Assembly (NCBI GenBank): GCA_944363665.1
Contig: CALVUS010000003.1
Span: 1-33,921, forward strand
From: an uncultured Bacilli bacterium
GTDB lineage: Bacteria; Bacillota_I; Bacilli_A; RF39; UBA660
Direction of reading: 5' to 3'
Length of the DNA: 33,921 nucleotides
Shown: piece by piece, positions 24,629-32,648 of the stretch
Layout of the letters: every line of letters begins with the position of its first letter
Position numbering within the stretch: position 1 is the stretch's first letter
The notes under the pieces: generated by a model
Seen by the model: only the letters and a program-made list of their open reading frames with translations
What the model was told of the DNA's origin: nothing
The model's database searches: none
Program-made: the position numbers and the translations under genes

Positions 24629-26135
24629 AGGAAGATTATTGTTAGAATATATTGATAAAGCAATAACTCTATTAAGTGATGCTGTCAAAATAACTTTGGG
24701 TCCAAATGGTAATAATGTCATCATAAACGATTCAAAATTTAATCCATATATTACTAATGATGGTGTTACTATTGCTAGTGCAATTAATGATGATAATGAA
24801 ATAATGGACACTATTTTAACAATCATAAAAGAAGCAGCTTTAAAGACAAATAGTGATGTTGGTGATGGAACTACAACAACTATTGTTTTATTAGAAAGCA
24901 TATATAAAAATAGTATTTCTCTAATAAAAAATTCAAATGAAATGCTAAATTACAAAAAAGAATTACAAGAAAGTTTGAAGAAAATCATAAATAAATTGAA
25001 TAATTACTCTAAAATTCCTAGTAAAATAGATTTAGAAAAAATTGCTTGTATATCTGCTAATGACGAGAAAATTGGAAAATTAATTGCTAAATTCTATCTT
25101 GATTTAAATAAAAGCAATAACATTAAAATAGAAGAAAATCTAATAGATTCTCGAGATTATGTTGTGAAACTCCAAGGATACTTTTTTGAAAATTCTCTTG
25201 CTTCACCATATTTTTCTAACGAAAAGCATCAAACGATTAAGTCTCCAACACTAATTTTGTACAACAAAGAAATAAATTACATAGAAGATATAGAACAAAT
25301 ATTATTCGATTATTCTCAAATGCAAAAAAATTTAATAATAATTGCTGATTCTTTTGCAAATGAAGTAATAAATGAAGTATTAGCTATAAATTACGAGGCA
25401 AAAGGAAACATAATTTTAATAAATAACCCCGAATATGGATCACGAAAATTGGAGTTACTAGATGATTTAAAAATTATTTCAAATGCTAAAAACATTAATA
25501 ATTATTGGGCTGGAAATATTAAAGAATTTAAAGCAGATGAAAAAGAAATATATTTAATTTATGATAAAAACAATAAAATAAAAGATTATTTAAATATCTT
25601 ACAAAAGAAATTAAAAGAAGAAAATGATCAATATAATCAAATTTATTTAAAAGATCGAATTAGCAAACTAGAAAATATTTATGGAATTATTTATGTAGGT
25701 GGTCAAACCTCATTAGAAAGAAGAGAAAAAAAGATGCGATTTACAGATGCATTGTGTGCTCTTGAAGCTAGTAGTACAGGAATTTGTCCCGGTGGTGGTT
25801 TAGTTCTTTACCAAATAAGTGAAGAAATAAAAAAAGAAACTTTGGCAGATTTAGTTTTATCTAAATCATTAAAAGATCCTCTTATACAAATTTTAAAAAA
25901 TAGCAATGTAAATTATCGAAAAATAATCCAGAAAATAAAGATTAAAAATTATCAAAAAATATATAATGCTAAAAATAAAACATTTGAGTCAATTAGTAAT
26001 ACAAATGTTTTAGATAATAAATCAGTAATAATGTATGCACTTAGCAATGCTGTATCTATTGCTAGCTTACTATTAACAACGTCTCATTTAGTTATTAATG
26101 ATTCAAGTACCGAAACTAACTTAGATAATTTTTAA
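24612..26135 (+). CDS. Divergent GroEL/HSP60-like chaperonin paralogue
   Basis: A 507-aa group I chaperonin relative. ATP-site segments can be followed: [12 protein letters not shown] (GroEL TLGPKGRN), [23 protein letters not shown], the Asp in RFTDALCAL, the glycine turn ICPGGGLVL, and NVLDNKS near the end, so ATPase residues are mostly retained. Lys in the TLGPKG and TKDG motifs is replaced by Asn in both. The apical region (about 175-360) is recognisable ([41 protein letters not shown]) but diverged. It ends without a GGM tail. No groES is adjacent and no CIRCE is upstream. It is the third gene of the radical SAM operon, overlapping DUF4130 by 17 nt; ATG 24612 was preferred over 24609 for spacing from GGAGGG. 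Confidence 0.88.
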   Translation: MKKIIKGRLLLEYIDKAITLLSDAVKITLGPNGNNVIINDSKFNPYITNDGVTIASAINDDNEIMDTILTIIKEAALKTNSDVGDGTTTTIVLLESIYKNSISLIKNSNEMLNYKKELQESLKKIINKLNNYSKIPSKIDLEKIACISANDEKIGKLIAKFYLDLNKSNNIKIEENLIDSRDYVVKLQGYFFENSLASPYFSNEKHQTIKSPTLILYNKEINYIEDIEQILFDYSQMQKNLIIIADSFANEVINEVLAINYEAKGNIILINNPEYGSRKLELLDDLKIISNAKNINNYWAGNIKEFKADEKEIYLIYDKNNKIKDYLNILQKKLKEENDQYNQIYLKDRISKLENIYGIIYVGGQTSLERREKKMRFTDALCALEASSTGICPGGGLVLYQISEEIKKETLADLVLSKSLKDPLIQILKNSNVNYRKIIQKIKIKNYQKIYNAKNKTFESISNTNVLDNKSVIMYALSNAVSIASLLLTTSHLVINDSSTETNLDNF

Positions 26136-27052
26136 TCTGTATCATTCAAATCAATTCCTTCATCGATGATCATATCTGCAAATACTTCTTTAAATCTTTC
26201 AATTTCTTTTTTCTTAGCATCTTCATAAATATTTTTGGCATTACAAATAGCTTTATAAAAGTGCTTTAAAGTAACTATTTTTTGATTATCATATAAAGCA
26301 TACGTAAAAGCATTGGCAACTATTGTAAGACAAATATCTGGGTATCTACTGGCAACTTCATAAACTCTTTTATATTCATCGGTCATTTCAACTATAAATG
26401 CCATTATCTTTTCCACAATAAATGGTTGATAATTTAATTTTACACCTATTTGCTTTTCTAACTTAGGAATTGTTCCCATTAAAATTTTAACAACAGTAGG
26501 TTTATCAGCTTCCAAAACATCTATTTTTTGAAATCTTCTCAAAAATGCTCTATCTCTTAATATATATTGTTCATATTCTTCTGTTGTTGTGGCCCCAATC
26601 ATTTTGATTGTTCCACGATCAAGTCCTGCTTTTAACATATTAGCAAAATCCAAGCCTCCAGATTTATTAACTAATAAATGAGTTTCATCTATAAATATAA
26701 TAGTATTTAATCTTTCTGATAATTCTCTTACTAATAAATCTATTCTATTTTCTAATTGCCCTTCACTATTTGTTGAACCTATCAAACTGGTAATATTTAC
26801 TTTAATTAATGACCAACCTTTTAAAGCATCAGGAACCATTCCTTTTTGAATACGATAAGCAAGGCCTTCAACTATAGCAGTTTTACCTATTCCAGGTTTA
26901 CCAACTAGTAAAGCACTTTTTTCTGGAGTTAATAATGTTAAAATTATTTGTTTTATTTCTTCATCTCTAGCTATAGCTGGATCAGTAATATATTCTTTAG
27001 CAGTTAAATCAACTCCATATCTTTCTAACATACTTATTTTTTCTTCATTCAT
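26132..27052 (-). CDS. Solitary Clp-type AAA+ ATPase domain lacking the pore tyrosine
   Basis: A 306-aa protein matching only the first AAA+ module of ClpA/ClpB, without the N-domain, middle domain or second AAA+ module. Walker A is [16 protein letters not shown] (about 48-63), Walker [11 protein letters not shown], sensor 1 [10 protein letters not shown] and an arginine-finger segment [10 protein letters not shown]. The pore loop, normally AGxKYRGEFE, reads [11 protein letters not shown], so the substrate-gripping Tyr and the Arg are missing; threading of substrates is doubtful. A helical C-terminus (about 215-300) replaces the usual ClpB lid sequence in part. It is the third gene of a minus-strand operon with a glycosyltransferase and a CmpB-like protein, and its end overlaps the end of the chaperonin-like gene by 4 nt. 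The client is unknown. Confidence 0.85.
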   Translation of the reverse strand: MNEEKISMLERYGVDLTAKEYITDPAIARDEEIKQIILTLLTPEKSALLVGKPGIGKTAIVEGLAYRIQKGMVPDALKGWSLIKVNITSLIGSTNSEGQLENRIDLLVRELSERLNTIIFIDETHLLVNKSGGLDFANMLKAGLDRGTIKMIGATTTEEYEQYILRDRAFLRRFQKIDVLEADKPTVVKILMGTIPKLEKQIGVKLNYQPFIVEKIMAFIVEMTDEYKRVYEVASRYPDICLTIVANAFTYALYDNQKIVTLKHFYKAICNAKNIYEDAKKKEIERFKEVFADMIIDEGIDLNDTD

Positions 27053-27053
27053 T

Positions 27054-28136
27054 TTATTTTACCTCTTGTTCTAAAATATATTTTATCATATCTGCAGCTG
27101 AATACTTATTAATATACTTAATTTGATTATTTATAAGTTCTTGTTGTAATGTTTCATCATCTAGTAACATTTGAGCCTGCTTTGTTAAATCTTCGACATT
27201 ATTTACCTTTATACTCATTTTATTGTCAGCAAAAAATTTTGCATTATATTCTTCTACACCAGGAATTGGCATTATATGAATTAAAGGTTTTCGTAAAGAT
27301 ACTATTTCAGTAGTAGTAAGTCCTCCAGGTTTTGACATCACAATTGTACTAGCATTTATATATTCGTTCATATTGTTTATAAATCCTTTAACAATTAAAT
27401 TGGGATTATTTATTTTTAATAAGTCGTTTTTCATTTTTTCATTATTGCCACAAATTACGACAACATAAACATTCATTATTTGAGCTAAAATATTTATTAC
27501 TATATTTTTTAATTCACCAAATCCCATACTACCTGATGTTATTAAAATTACCTTTTTATCATTGGGAATATCTGCCTTTTTAGTATTATTCAAAAATCTG
27601 GATGATACTGGTATGCCAGTTGCCAATAGAATTTCTTCTTGAAATCCTTTAGCAATAAACTTGTTTTTTAATAAATTACTAGGTATAACGAATAAATCTG
27701 GATTAGTTTCTTCCCAAAAGGGAATACACTCATAATCAGTAGCGACATTTATAAATTTTATCGGATGATCTTTTTTTAAAGCCGTCAATGCTAAGCAAGG
27801 AAATAGATGAGTACCAATAGCTAAATCATAATTATTATCTATAAGATATTTATATAATTTATCTTTTACTAACCTATTAAGTCCATAAACGGGACTGGGA
27901 ATATTCATCTTACTATATAATTCTCCTAATTTATACACTCCCCCAAAAATATTTCCTTTACCTTTTGTGGAATCTAAATATAGTTTTTCAATCATATTAG
28001 ATGCATTTTTGCCAACTAGTTCCATATAGTCTTTAACATCACACGATATATTATTATCATTAAATTCTTCTTTAATATATTTTGCACAAGCATTGTGACC
28101 TCCACCTGTACTACAGGTTAAAACTATTACTTTCAT
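27054..28136 (-). CDS. MGDG-synthase/GT28-type glycosyltransferase
   Basis: Likely transfers a sugar from a nucleotide sugar to diacylglycerol or a similar lipid acceptor at the inner face of the membrane, making glycolipids used as lipoteichoic acid anchors or membrane lipids. The 360 aa has the MGDG synthase N-domain ([17 protein letters not shown], about 7-23, followed by the helix with MIEKLYL and the [11 protein letters not shown] strand) and the GT28 C-domain with [13 protein letters not shown] and the donor-binding [15 protein letters not shown] (about 278-292). It resembles UgtP and plant MGD enzymes; which sugar is used cannot be told. It begins 1 nt after the CmpB-like gene, with the binding site overlapping that gene's stop. 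Confidence 0.88.
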   Translation of the reverse strand: MKVIVLTCSTGGGHNACAKYIKEEFNDNNISCDVKDYMELVGKNASNMIEKLYLDSTKGKGNIFGGVYKLGELYSKMNIPSPVYGLNRLVKDKLYKYLIDNNYDLAIGTHLFPCLALTALKKDHPIKFINVATDYECIPFWEETNPDLFVIPSNLLKNKFIAKGFQEEILLATGIPVSSRFLNNTKKADIPNDKKVILITSGSMGFGELKNIVINILAQIMNVYVVVICGNNEKMKNDLLKINNPNLIVKGFINNMNEYINASTIVMSKPGGLTTTEIVSLRKPLIHIMPIPGVEEYNAKFFADNKMSIKVNNVEDLTKQAQMLLDDETLQQELINNQIKYINKYSAADMIKYILEQEVK

Positions 28137-28137
28137 A

Positions 28138-28776
28138 TTATTTACCCCAATTATTATTAAACATATTTTTTAAATATTCTTTATTAAATGTTTTATCCAA
28201 TATTTCTTCATATGTATTTTGCGGAGGAATTCCTCTTTCATTAGCTTTGGCCCTTTCAACTGCACTATAAGTGAATATAAGATCAAATATTAAAAAAAAT
28301 GCTAAGCATAAAGCTATTTTTTTGCCAATTTTATATTCCAATTTATCAATAAACTTAATTACATGTGGATAAACAACTTTAATCCAAAATATAGCTAATA
28401 ATCCCCAAGCAAGAGAATATAGTAAACAAACTCTTCCATTTATATTAAATGGTTTGGCTGAATAATCCCAAGCTGTAAAACCTAAAACTAATTCCATACC
28501 TATACTCATGACATATTCCAATATGCTCCCACCTATAAAGCCAATAAAAAACAATTTAAAATTACTATCGTCTTTATATTTTACTAAAGATGCTGATAAA
28601 ACACAAGCAGCTAATCCATATGCCATATTAAAGGGACCTATAGCAACTGCCGAGTGATTAATTATAACTCCCTTTCTTATATATGTATAAATGCCTTCAA
28701 AAAACCAACCAAAAATACTTCCAAAAACGAAAATCCAAAATAAATAATATACTTTCTTTACATCTATTTTTTTCAT
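28138..28776 (-). CDS. CmpB-like putative ABC transporter permease (PF06541), integral membrane
   Basis: A 212-aa polytopic membrane protein of the family named 'putative ABC transporter permease' (ABC_trans_CmpB), common in Firmicutes without a defined function. The conserved start (YLFWIFVFGSIFGWFFEGIY) and GFIGGSILEYVMSI with the TAWDYSAKPFNINGRVCL block are the family hallmark, in which Glu in helix 1 and the W-D-Y stretch are invariant. About five membrane helices are visible, followed by a charged cytoplasmic tail (about 175-212). The start at 28776 was chosen because GTGATG precedes it. It heads an operon with the glycosyltransferase and the Clp-like ATPase. Confidence 0.85.
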   Translation of the reverse strand: MKKIDVKKVYYLFWIFVFGSIFGWFFEGIYTYIRKGVIINHSAVAIGPFNMAYGLAACVLSASLVKYKDDSNFKLFFIGFIGGSILEYVMSIGMELVLGFTAWDYSAKPFNINGRVCLLYSLAWGLLAIFWIKVVYPHVIKFIDKLEYKIGKKIALCLAFFLIFDLIFTYSAVERAKANERGIPPQNTYEEILDKTFNKEYLKNMFNNNWGK

Positions 28777-28858
28777 ATACATCACACAAATTTTTCACTT
28801 AAATAAATTATACCATGAATAGAGAAATAAGAAAACTAAAACAGTAACATTGGAAAAT

Positions 28859-28893
28859 AAAAAAACAAACCTAGGAAATACCTAAGTTTGTTT
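28859..28893 (-). terminator. Terminator of tRNA-Asn
   Basis: On the minus strand AAACAAACTTAGG, loop TATTT and CCTAGGTTTGTTT (complements of 28881-28893 and 28863-28875) form a 13-pair stem with one G-U wobble, followed by a T-run. Confidence 0.9.
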
Positions 28894-28903
28894 AAATACT
28901 TAA

Positions 28904-28979
28904 TGGCGCCCGATGTAGGACTCGAACCTACGACCTAACGGTTAACAGCCGTGCGCTCTACCGACTGAGCTAATCGGGC
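28904..28979 (-). tRNA. tRNA-Asn (anticodon GTT)
   Basis: A 76-nt cloverleaf with encoded CCA. The acceptor is GCCCGAT/ATCGGGC with discriminator G, the anticodon loop CTGTTAA, and the T arm GTAGG/CCTAC with TTCGAGT. The promoter is TTGACT (complement of 29014-29019), 17 nt, TATACT (complement of 28991-28996). It is a single gene with its own terminator. Confidence 0.97.
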
Positions 28980-28990
28980 ATTACTCATTA

Positions 28991-29019
28991 AGTATATATA
29001 AAAATATTTAAAAAGTCAA
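28991..29019 (-). promoter_or_regulatory. Promoter of tRNA-Asn
   Basis: TTGACT and TATACT on the minus strand separated by exactly 17 nt, ending 11 nt before the tRNA. Confidence 0.75.
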
Positions 29020-29059
29020 TTATTTTTCAAAATTTTTTGATTAATTTTGCTAATTTATT

Positions 29060-30694
29060 TTATACTTCTTGCACTACAGCTATAATCATCGGTTTGCATT
29101 CTGTTTCTTGATATAAATATTTACTTAATTCTTCTCTTATTTCAACTTTTATTTGATTAAAATCTATATGAGTCGGAGTAATATTTCTATTAATGATGTC
29201 TTCACATATACTTTTAATTTCTTTAATCATGTCTTGTGAATCTTTAACATAAATAAATCCTCTTGTGGTTACCTCTGGTCCTACTAATAGAACTTTATCA
29301 TATTTATCAACAGTTGCACTTATTAAAACAATACCATTTTCTGATAGCATTTCACGATCTTTAATTACCAAATCACCAACATCGTCATTACTATTTCCAT
29401 CAATAAGCACATCATTAACTTTTATTTTTGCAAAGTCATCTACTAAATTACCATTAACAAAAGTAACCACATCACCATTTTGCTTTAATAAAATATTACT
29501 ATCTGGTATTTTTAATGCGCTAGCTAAATTTGCATTATTAACCATATAACGATATTCTCCCTTGACAGGCATATAATATTTTGGATTTATCAATTTCATC
29601 ATTAGCATTAAGTCTTCTCTTGATGCATGATGCAAAATTTCTTTATCATTGTCATAAGTTTCTATATTACAACCAAACATAGCTAATTCATTTTGCAATT
29701 TAACTAATATTTTTTCTGTACTATCATATTTTGGCTCAGCAAAAACTATTGTATCAGTATTTTTCAATGTAACGAATTTATCATAACCATTTAATATTTT
29801 ATTCATGTTAGCATAAGGAGTTGCCTTATCATCCATTATGAGTAATATTGCATTATTATCGTTTATATTAGATAAATCACCTAAAATATCTGCGGAAAAA
29901 TCAATATATCCCTCTGATACACTAAAATTAATTACGTTTTGCAACCTTTTGCCCATGATAACAATTTTTCGATGAGCATTAGCTGCAGCTTCAAATATTT
30001 CTGAAATAGTATATAAATGGCTTGGAAGTACAGAAAATAATATTCTATTTTCATGGTGATTTATTACATCACGATAAAAATCTATTAATCTATGTTTTGG
30101 CGATGTATGACCATTTTTTTCCGCAAAAGATGATTCAGATAGCAAACACAAAACCCCTTGTTTTCCAACATATGCGATTTTCCCCAAGTCCATATTATAA
30201 GACCCTTGCATACTTGGATCAATAATAAAGTCTCCTGTATAACAAATAGCTCCATCTTTAGTATTTAAAACATACATTACTGCATCAGGACAACTATGGG
30301 AAACAGCAATAGGAAATACAGAAACATTTTCAAAATTTATCTTCTTATGTGGTTTAATTAATACAATATTTTGTTCATTGACACCATCTTCCATAAGCTC
30401 AAATTTTGTGAATTTTGTAGCATATACTTTCAGTTCAGGTATATCTTTTAATAAATCTGCAACTGCTCCCATATTTTCCTTATGCCCATGAGTAATAAAT
30501 AAACCTTTTATTCTTTTGCGGTTTTTTACTAAGTAACTAAAATCAGGCATTATGTAATCTATTCCTAAAAGATTACCACTGGCAAATTTAATTCCAGCAT
30601 CAAAAACGTAAATATCATTATCTACTTCAACAACATAAGAATTCTTTCCACTTTCAGAAAGTCCTCCCAAACCAAAAATCTTTATTTTACTCAA
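29060..30694 (-). CDS. rnj: RNase J family protein, J2-like, with altered metal ligands
   Basis: Beta-CASP metallo-beta-lactamase-fold ribonuclease of mRNA turnover and rRNA maturation, 544 aa, normal length. The domain order is kept: beta-lactamase core, beta-CASP insert (about 210-370) and C-terminal domain. The catalytic motif HxHxDH reads HGHKEN, so the Asp and the last His are Glu and Asn. The His in SHSCPD and the Asp in TGDFIID are kept; SGHAS reads LHHAS and PVHGEYR reads PVKGEYR. This resembles the reduced-activity RNase J2 that pairs with RNase J1 in Bacillus, so it may be a partner subunit. The start is probably TTG 30694, as GGTGAT precedes it. Confidence 0.88.
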   Translation of the reverse strand: MSKIKIFGLGGLSESGKNSYVVEVDNDIYVFDAGIKFASGNLLGIDYIMPDFSYLVKNRKRIKGLFITHGHKENMGAVADLLKDIPELKVYATKFTKFELMEDGVNEQNIVLIKPHKKINFENVSVFPIAVSHSCPDAVMYVLNTKDGAICYTGDFIIDPSMQGSYNMDLGKIAYVGKQGVLCLLSESSFAEKNGHTSPKHRLIDFYRDVINHHENRILFSVLPSHLYTISEIFEAAANAHRKIVIMGKRLQNVINFSVSEGYIDFSADILGDLSNINDNNAILLIMDDKATPYANMNKILNGYDKFVTLKNTDTIVFAEPKYDSTEKILVKLQNELAMFGCNIETYDNDKEILHHASREDLMLMMKLINPKYYMPVKGEYRYMVNNANLASALKIPDSNILLKQNGDVVTFVNGNLVDDFAKIKVNDVLIDGNSNDDVGDLVIKDREMLSENGIVLISATVDKYDKVLLVGPEVTTRGFIYVKDSQDMIKEIKSICEDIINRNITPTHIDFNQIKVEIREELSKYLYQETECKPMIIAVVQEV

Positions 30695-30735
30695 TATTAT
30701 CACCTTCTAAAAAAAATAAGTTCTTCGGTAATTAA

Positions 30736-30764
30736 ATTATACCAAAAAACTTTCATTAAATCAA
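30736..30764 (-). promoter_or_regulatory. Promoter of the RNase J gene
   Basis: On the minus strand TTGATT (complement of 30759-30764), 17 nt, extended TGG-TATAAT (complement of 30736-30741). The -35 overlaps the last codons of the upstream gene. Confidence 0.7.
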
Positions 30765-31537
30765 CTTCTTTCTTCACTAATTAGTTCACTAATTCTAACT
30801 ATATCTAAATCTTTATAAAGAATGCTATTAATTATTAATTGAATATTTTTTACATCTGTATTTTTTGCAACATAATAAATATCACCACTTTTAATACTAT
30901 TTTTTATATCTATAACTGTACTATCATTTAATATTTTATTTGTTTTAACTAAAAATTTGCTTTTCTTTTTACATAGTTTTTCATTTTTTTCATTTAAATA
31001 ACAAACGTTTGAGTTATTACTATACTTATTGATTAATGAATCTAAATTGTTATATTCATTTATTTCATTATTAATTTGTTCTAACTCGCTGTTCTTATCA
31101 AAAGTATCAATGTCTACCAACACACTTGCATCATAACCATATTCTAAAAAAAATTCAATTATTTCTTTATCATATTCTAATATGAATGAAACACTTTGTT
31201 TTTGTTCATTTCCTCTAGTTATTATTTTATCGACATTACTATTTAAAGACACATCTGGATAAGTTGTATCAAACATCAAATAATACGAATTAAATATCTC
31301 TATATCTTTCATATTATAATAACTATCTTTTACATTTACAGCTAATCCATTTAAACCAGGCACAATATATTCTCCATCAATTACAGCATTTACACTTTTT
31401 ATTTCATAAGATGCTTTTTCTTTTTCTATTTCTTGATATAGTTCATTATTTAAAAGCATATAATTGGCAATTTTTTCTGTATAAAAAAAACTAAATATTG
31501 CAATAGCAACAATTCCTAAATTTCTAAAAAGTTTCAA
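30761..31537 (-). CDS. Membrane-anchored protein, degenerate polysaccharide-deacetylase-like
   Basis: A 258-aa protein with an N-terminal membrane anchor (LGIVAIAIFSFFY, about 7-19) and an extracellular domain. The segment VIDGEYIVPGLNGLAVNVKDSY (about 52-73) and the ending YKDLDIVRISELI resemble the periphery of polysaccharide deacetylase-like proteins in related low-GC bacteria. The catalytic TFDDG and HxxxH motifs are absent, since the expected site reads SFILEYDKE. If it belongs to this family it is not an active deacetylase. It carries a CxxxxxxxxC pair (NVCYLNEKNEKLC) that might form a disulfide. Translation starts at TTG 31537 after GGTGAGG. Family assignment is tentative, from remembered sequence patterns. 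Confidence 0.6.
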   Translation of the reverse strand: MKLFRNLGIVAIAIFSFFYTEKIANYMLLNNELYQEIEKEKASYEIKSVNAVIDGEYIVPGLNGLAVNVKDSYYNMKDIEIFNSYYLMFDTTYPDVSLNSNVDKIITRGNEQKQSVSFILEYDKEIIEFFLEYGYDASVLVDIDTFDKNSELEQINNEINEYNNLDSLINKYSNNSNVCYLNEKNEKLCKKKSKFLVKTNKILNDSTVIDIKNSIKSGDIYYVAKNTDVKNIQLIINSILYKDLDIVRISELISEERS

Positions 31538-31583
31538 ATACCCTCACCCAATAAATATATATGAATAAATACTATTTTTTTTC

Positions 31584-31616
31584 AAAAAATAATTAACTTA
31601 TCACTAAGTTAATTAT
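31584..31616 (-). terminator. Terminator of the XRE regulator gene
   Basis: ATAATTAACTTA (31589-31600) and TAAGTTAATTAT (31605-31616) form a perfect 12-bp stem around TCAC, followed on the minus strand by a T-run. The stop codon (31613-31615) lies in the stem. Confidence 0.8.
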
Positions 31617-31969
31617 CCAATTCTTTTTTTTACTAATTCGGAGCCTCTTTTAGGATCTTCAAAAAGTATCTCATAAACTAATTTGTCTTTTCTAAGTTCA
31701 TCAATAAACATTACTTCTTCTTTAGTCATAGTTCTATATTCTTGCGCTTCATTAGACTCTACTTTTATTAGATTATCTGTTCCTAATAGGTAATCGGCAG
31801 TAACACCTAAAACATGCATAAACTCAATAATAGTTTCTAAAGTTGGATTACGAGTTTCTTTTTCATAACAACAAATCGCTGATTTGCCAACTCCTACTAA
31901 ATTTCCTAATTCACTTTGAGTTAAGCCTTTACGTTTACGAGCTTCAATAAGTCTATTGCCTTTTAGCAT
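31613..31969 (-). CDS. XRE-family helix-turn-helix transcriptional regulator
   Basis: A 118-aa DNA-binding protein. Residues about 5-62 form the Cro/CI-type HTH: RLIEARKRKGLTQSELGNLV, then VGKSAICCYEKETRNPTLETI, where the recognition helix is GKSAICCYEKE, and VLGVTADYLLG closes the fold. The C-terminal 55 residues are charged and helical and may dimerise or bind a ligand; no protease or sensor motif is seen. The ATG at 31969 follows GTGAGG. It lies on the same strand as ssb, 76 nt downstream of it, and next to a palindromic region upstream of ssb (32479-32633) that could be a target. That link is inference. Confidence 0.9.
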   Translation of the reverse strand: MLKGNRLIEARKRKGLTQSELGNLVGVGKSAICCYEKETRNPTLETIIEFMHVLGVTADYLLGTDNLIKVESNEAQEYRTMTKEEVMFIDELRKDKLVYEILFEDPKRGSELVKKRIG

Positions 31970-32045
31970 AACAAAACCTCACTTCATAAAAATAGTATAA
32001 CGAAGGAACTAAGAAGATGGAATGAATTTTACCTTTAGTAAATTT

Positions 32046-32423
32046 TTATTTTTTTGTTGAGGTTGACGACTGATCATTTTTGTATTTTATTACTTTTTCT
32101 TTATCATTATGCGATAAAAATGTTACTCTTTCAGCAATAACTTCCGTAATATATTTTATATTGTTATTTTCATCTTCATATGATCTATTTTGCAATCGCC
32201 CTTTGATTCCAATTATATCCCCAACTTGACAAAATTCACTAGTATTAGAAGCAATACCATTCCACAAAATACATCTAATAAAATCTGTTTCATAAATACC
32301 ATCAGAATTTTTAAATGCTCTTTGAACTGCTAAATTTATAGCTGTATATTTTTTGCCACTATCGGTATCGATAACTGTCGGATTATCTGTAAGACGACCA
32401 ACCAAAACCACTTGATTCAACAT
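32046..32423 (-). CDS. ssb: Single-stranded DNA-binding protein
   Basis: OB-fold protein that coats single-stranded DNA, 125 aa, shorter than the 160-180 of housekeeping SSB in related bacteria. The start MLNQVVLVGRLTDNP and the segments AINLAVQRAF, ETDFIRCILWN and GDIIGIKGRLQNRSY follow the SSB family. The C-terminus ends KNDQSSTSTKK and lacks the acidic DDDIPF tip that recruits replication and repair partners. It may therefore be an accessory SSB. ATG 32423 has AAAGGAGG upstream; an extension to 32471 has no site. It is not in the usual rpsF-ssb-rpsR operon. Confidence 0.92.
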   Translation of the reverse strand: MLNQVVLVGRLTDNPTVIDTDSGKKYTAINLAVQRAFKNSDGIYETDFIRCILWNGIASNTSEFCQVGDIIGIKGRLQNRSYEDENNNIKYITEVIAERVTFLSHNDKEKVIKYKNDQSSTSTKK

Positions 32424-32478
32424 TTTGCCTCCTTTCAACATAAATTTAACAATTTTAATAATATCTTGCAAATTTAAA

Positions 32479-32633
32479 ATTCTAAAAAATAACTTAGAAA
32501 AATAACAAAAAATAGCAAAAAAACAAACATATTTCCAATAAATGTAACCAAATTTTAAAAATACATATAAATTACATTAATTGAAAATTAATATTGTAAT
32601 TATTCTAAAAATTTGTTAAACTATTTTTAGAAT
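32479..32633. promoter_or_regulatory. Palindrome-rich divergent regulatory region between ssb and the hypothetical gene
   Basis: A perfect 11-bp inverted repeat ATTCTAAAAAT (32602-32612) / ATTTTTAGAAT (32623-32633) with a 10-nt spacer lies 16 nt before the plus-strand start. The same ATTCTAAAAA sequence recurs at 32479-32488 near ssb, with TTAGAA nearby (32494-32499). A second hairpin AATTACA/TGTAATT (32570-32576 with 32595-32601) lies between. A weak promoter TTGAAA (32581-32586) with 17 nt to TCTAAA overlaps the first arm. Suggests an operator shared by both directions; AT-rich composition lowers certainty. Confidence 0.45.
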
Positions 32634-32648
32634 AGTGAGAGTGTTAGT

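Noticed and set aside
11827-28979. tRNA genes as integration sites of a mobile element
   Set aside because: No integrase, no duplicated tRNA 3' end and no insertion sequence were found next to tRNA-His or tRNA-Asn.
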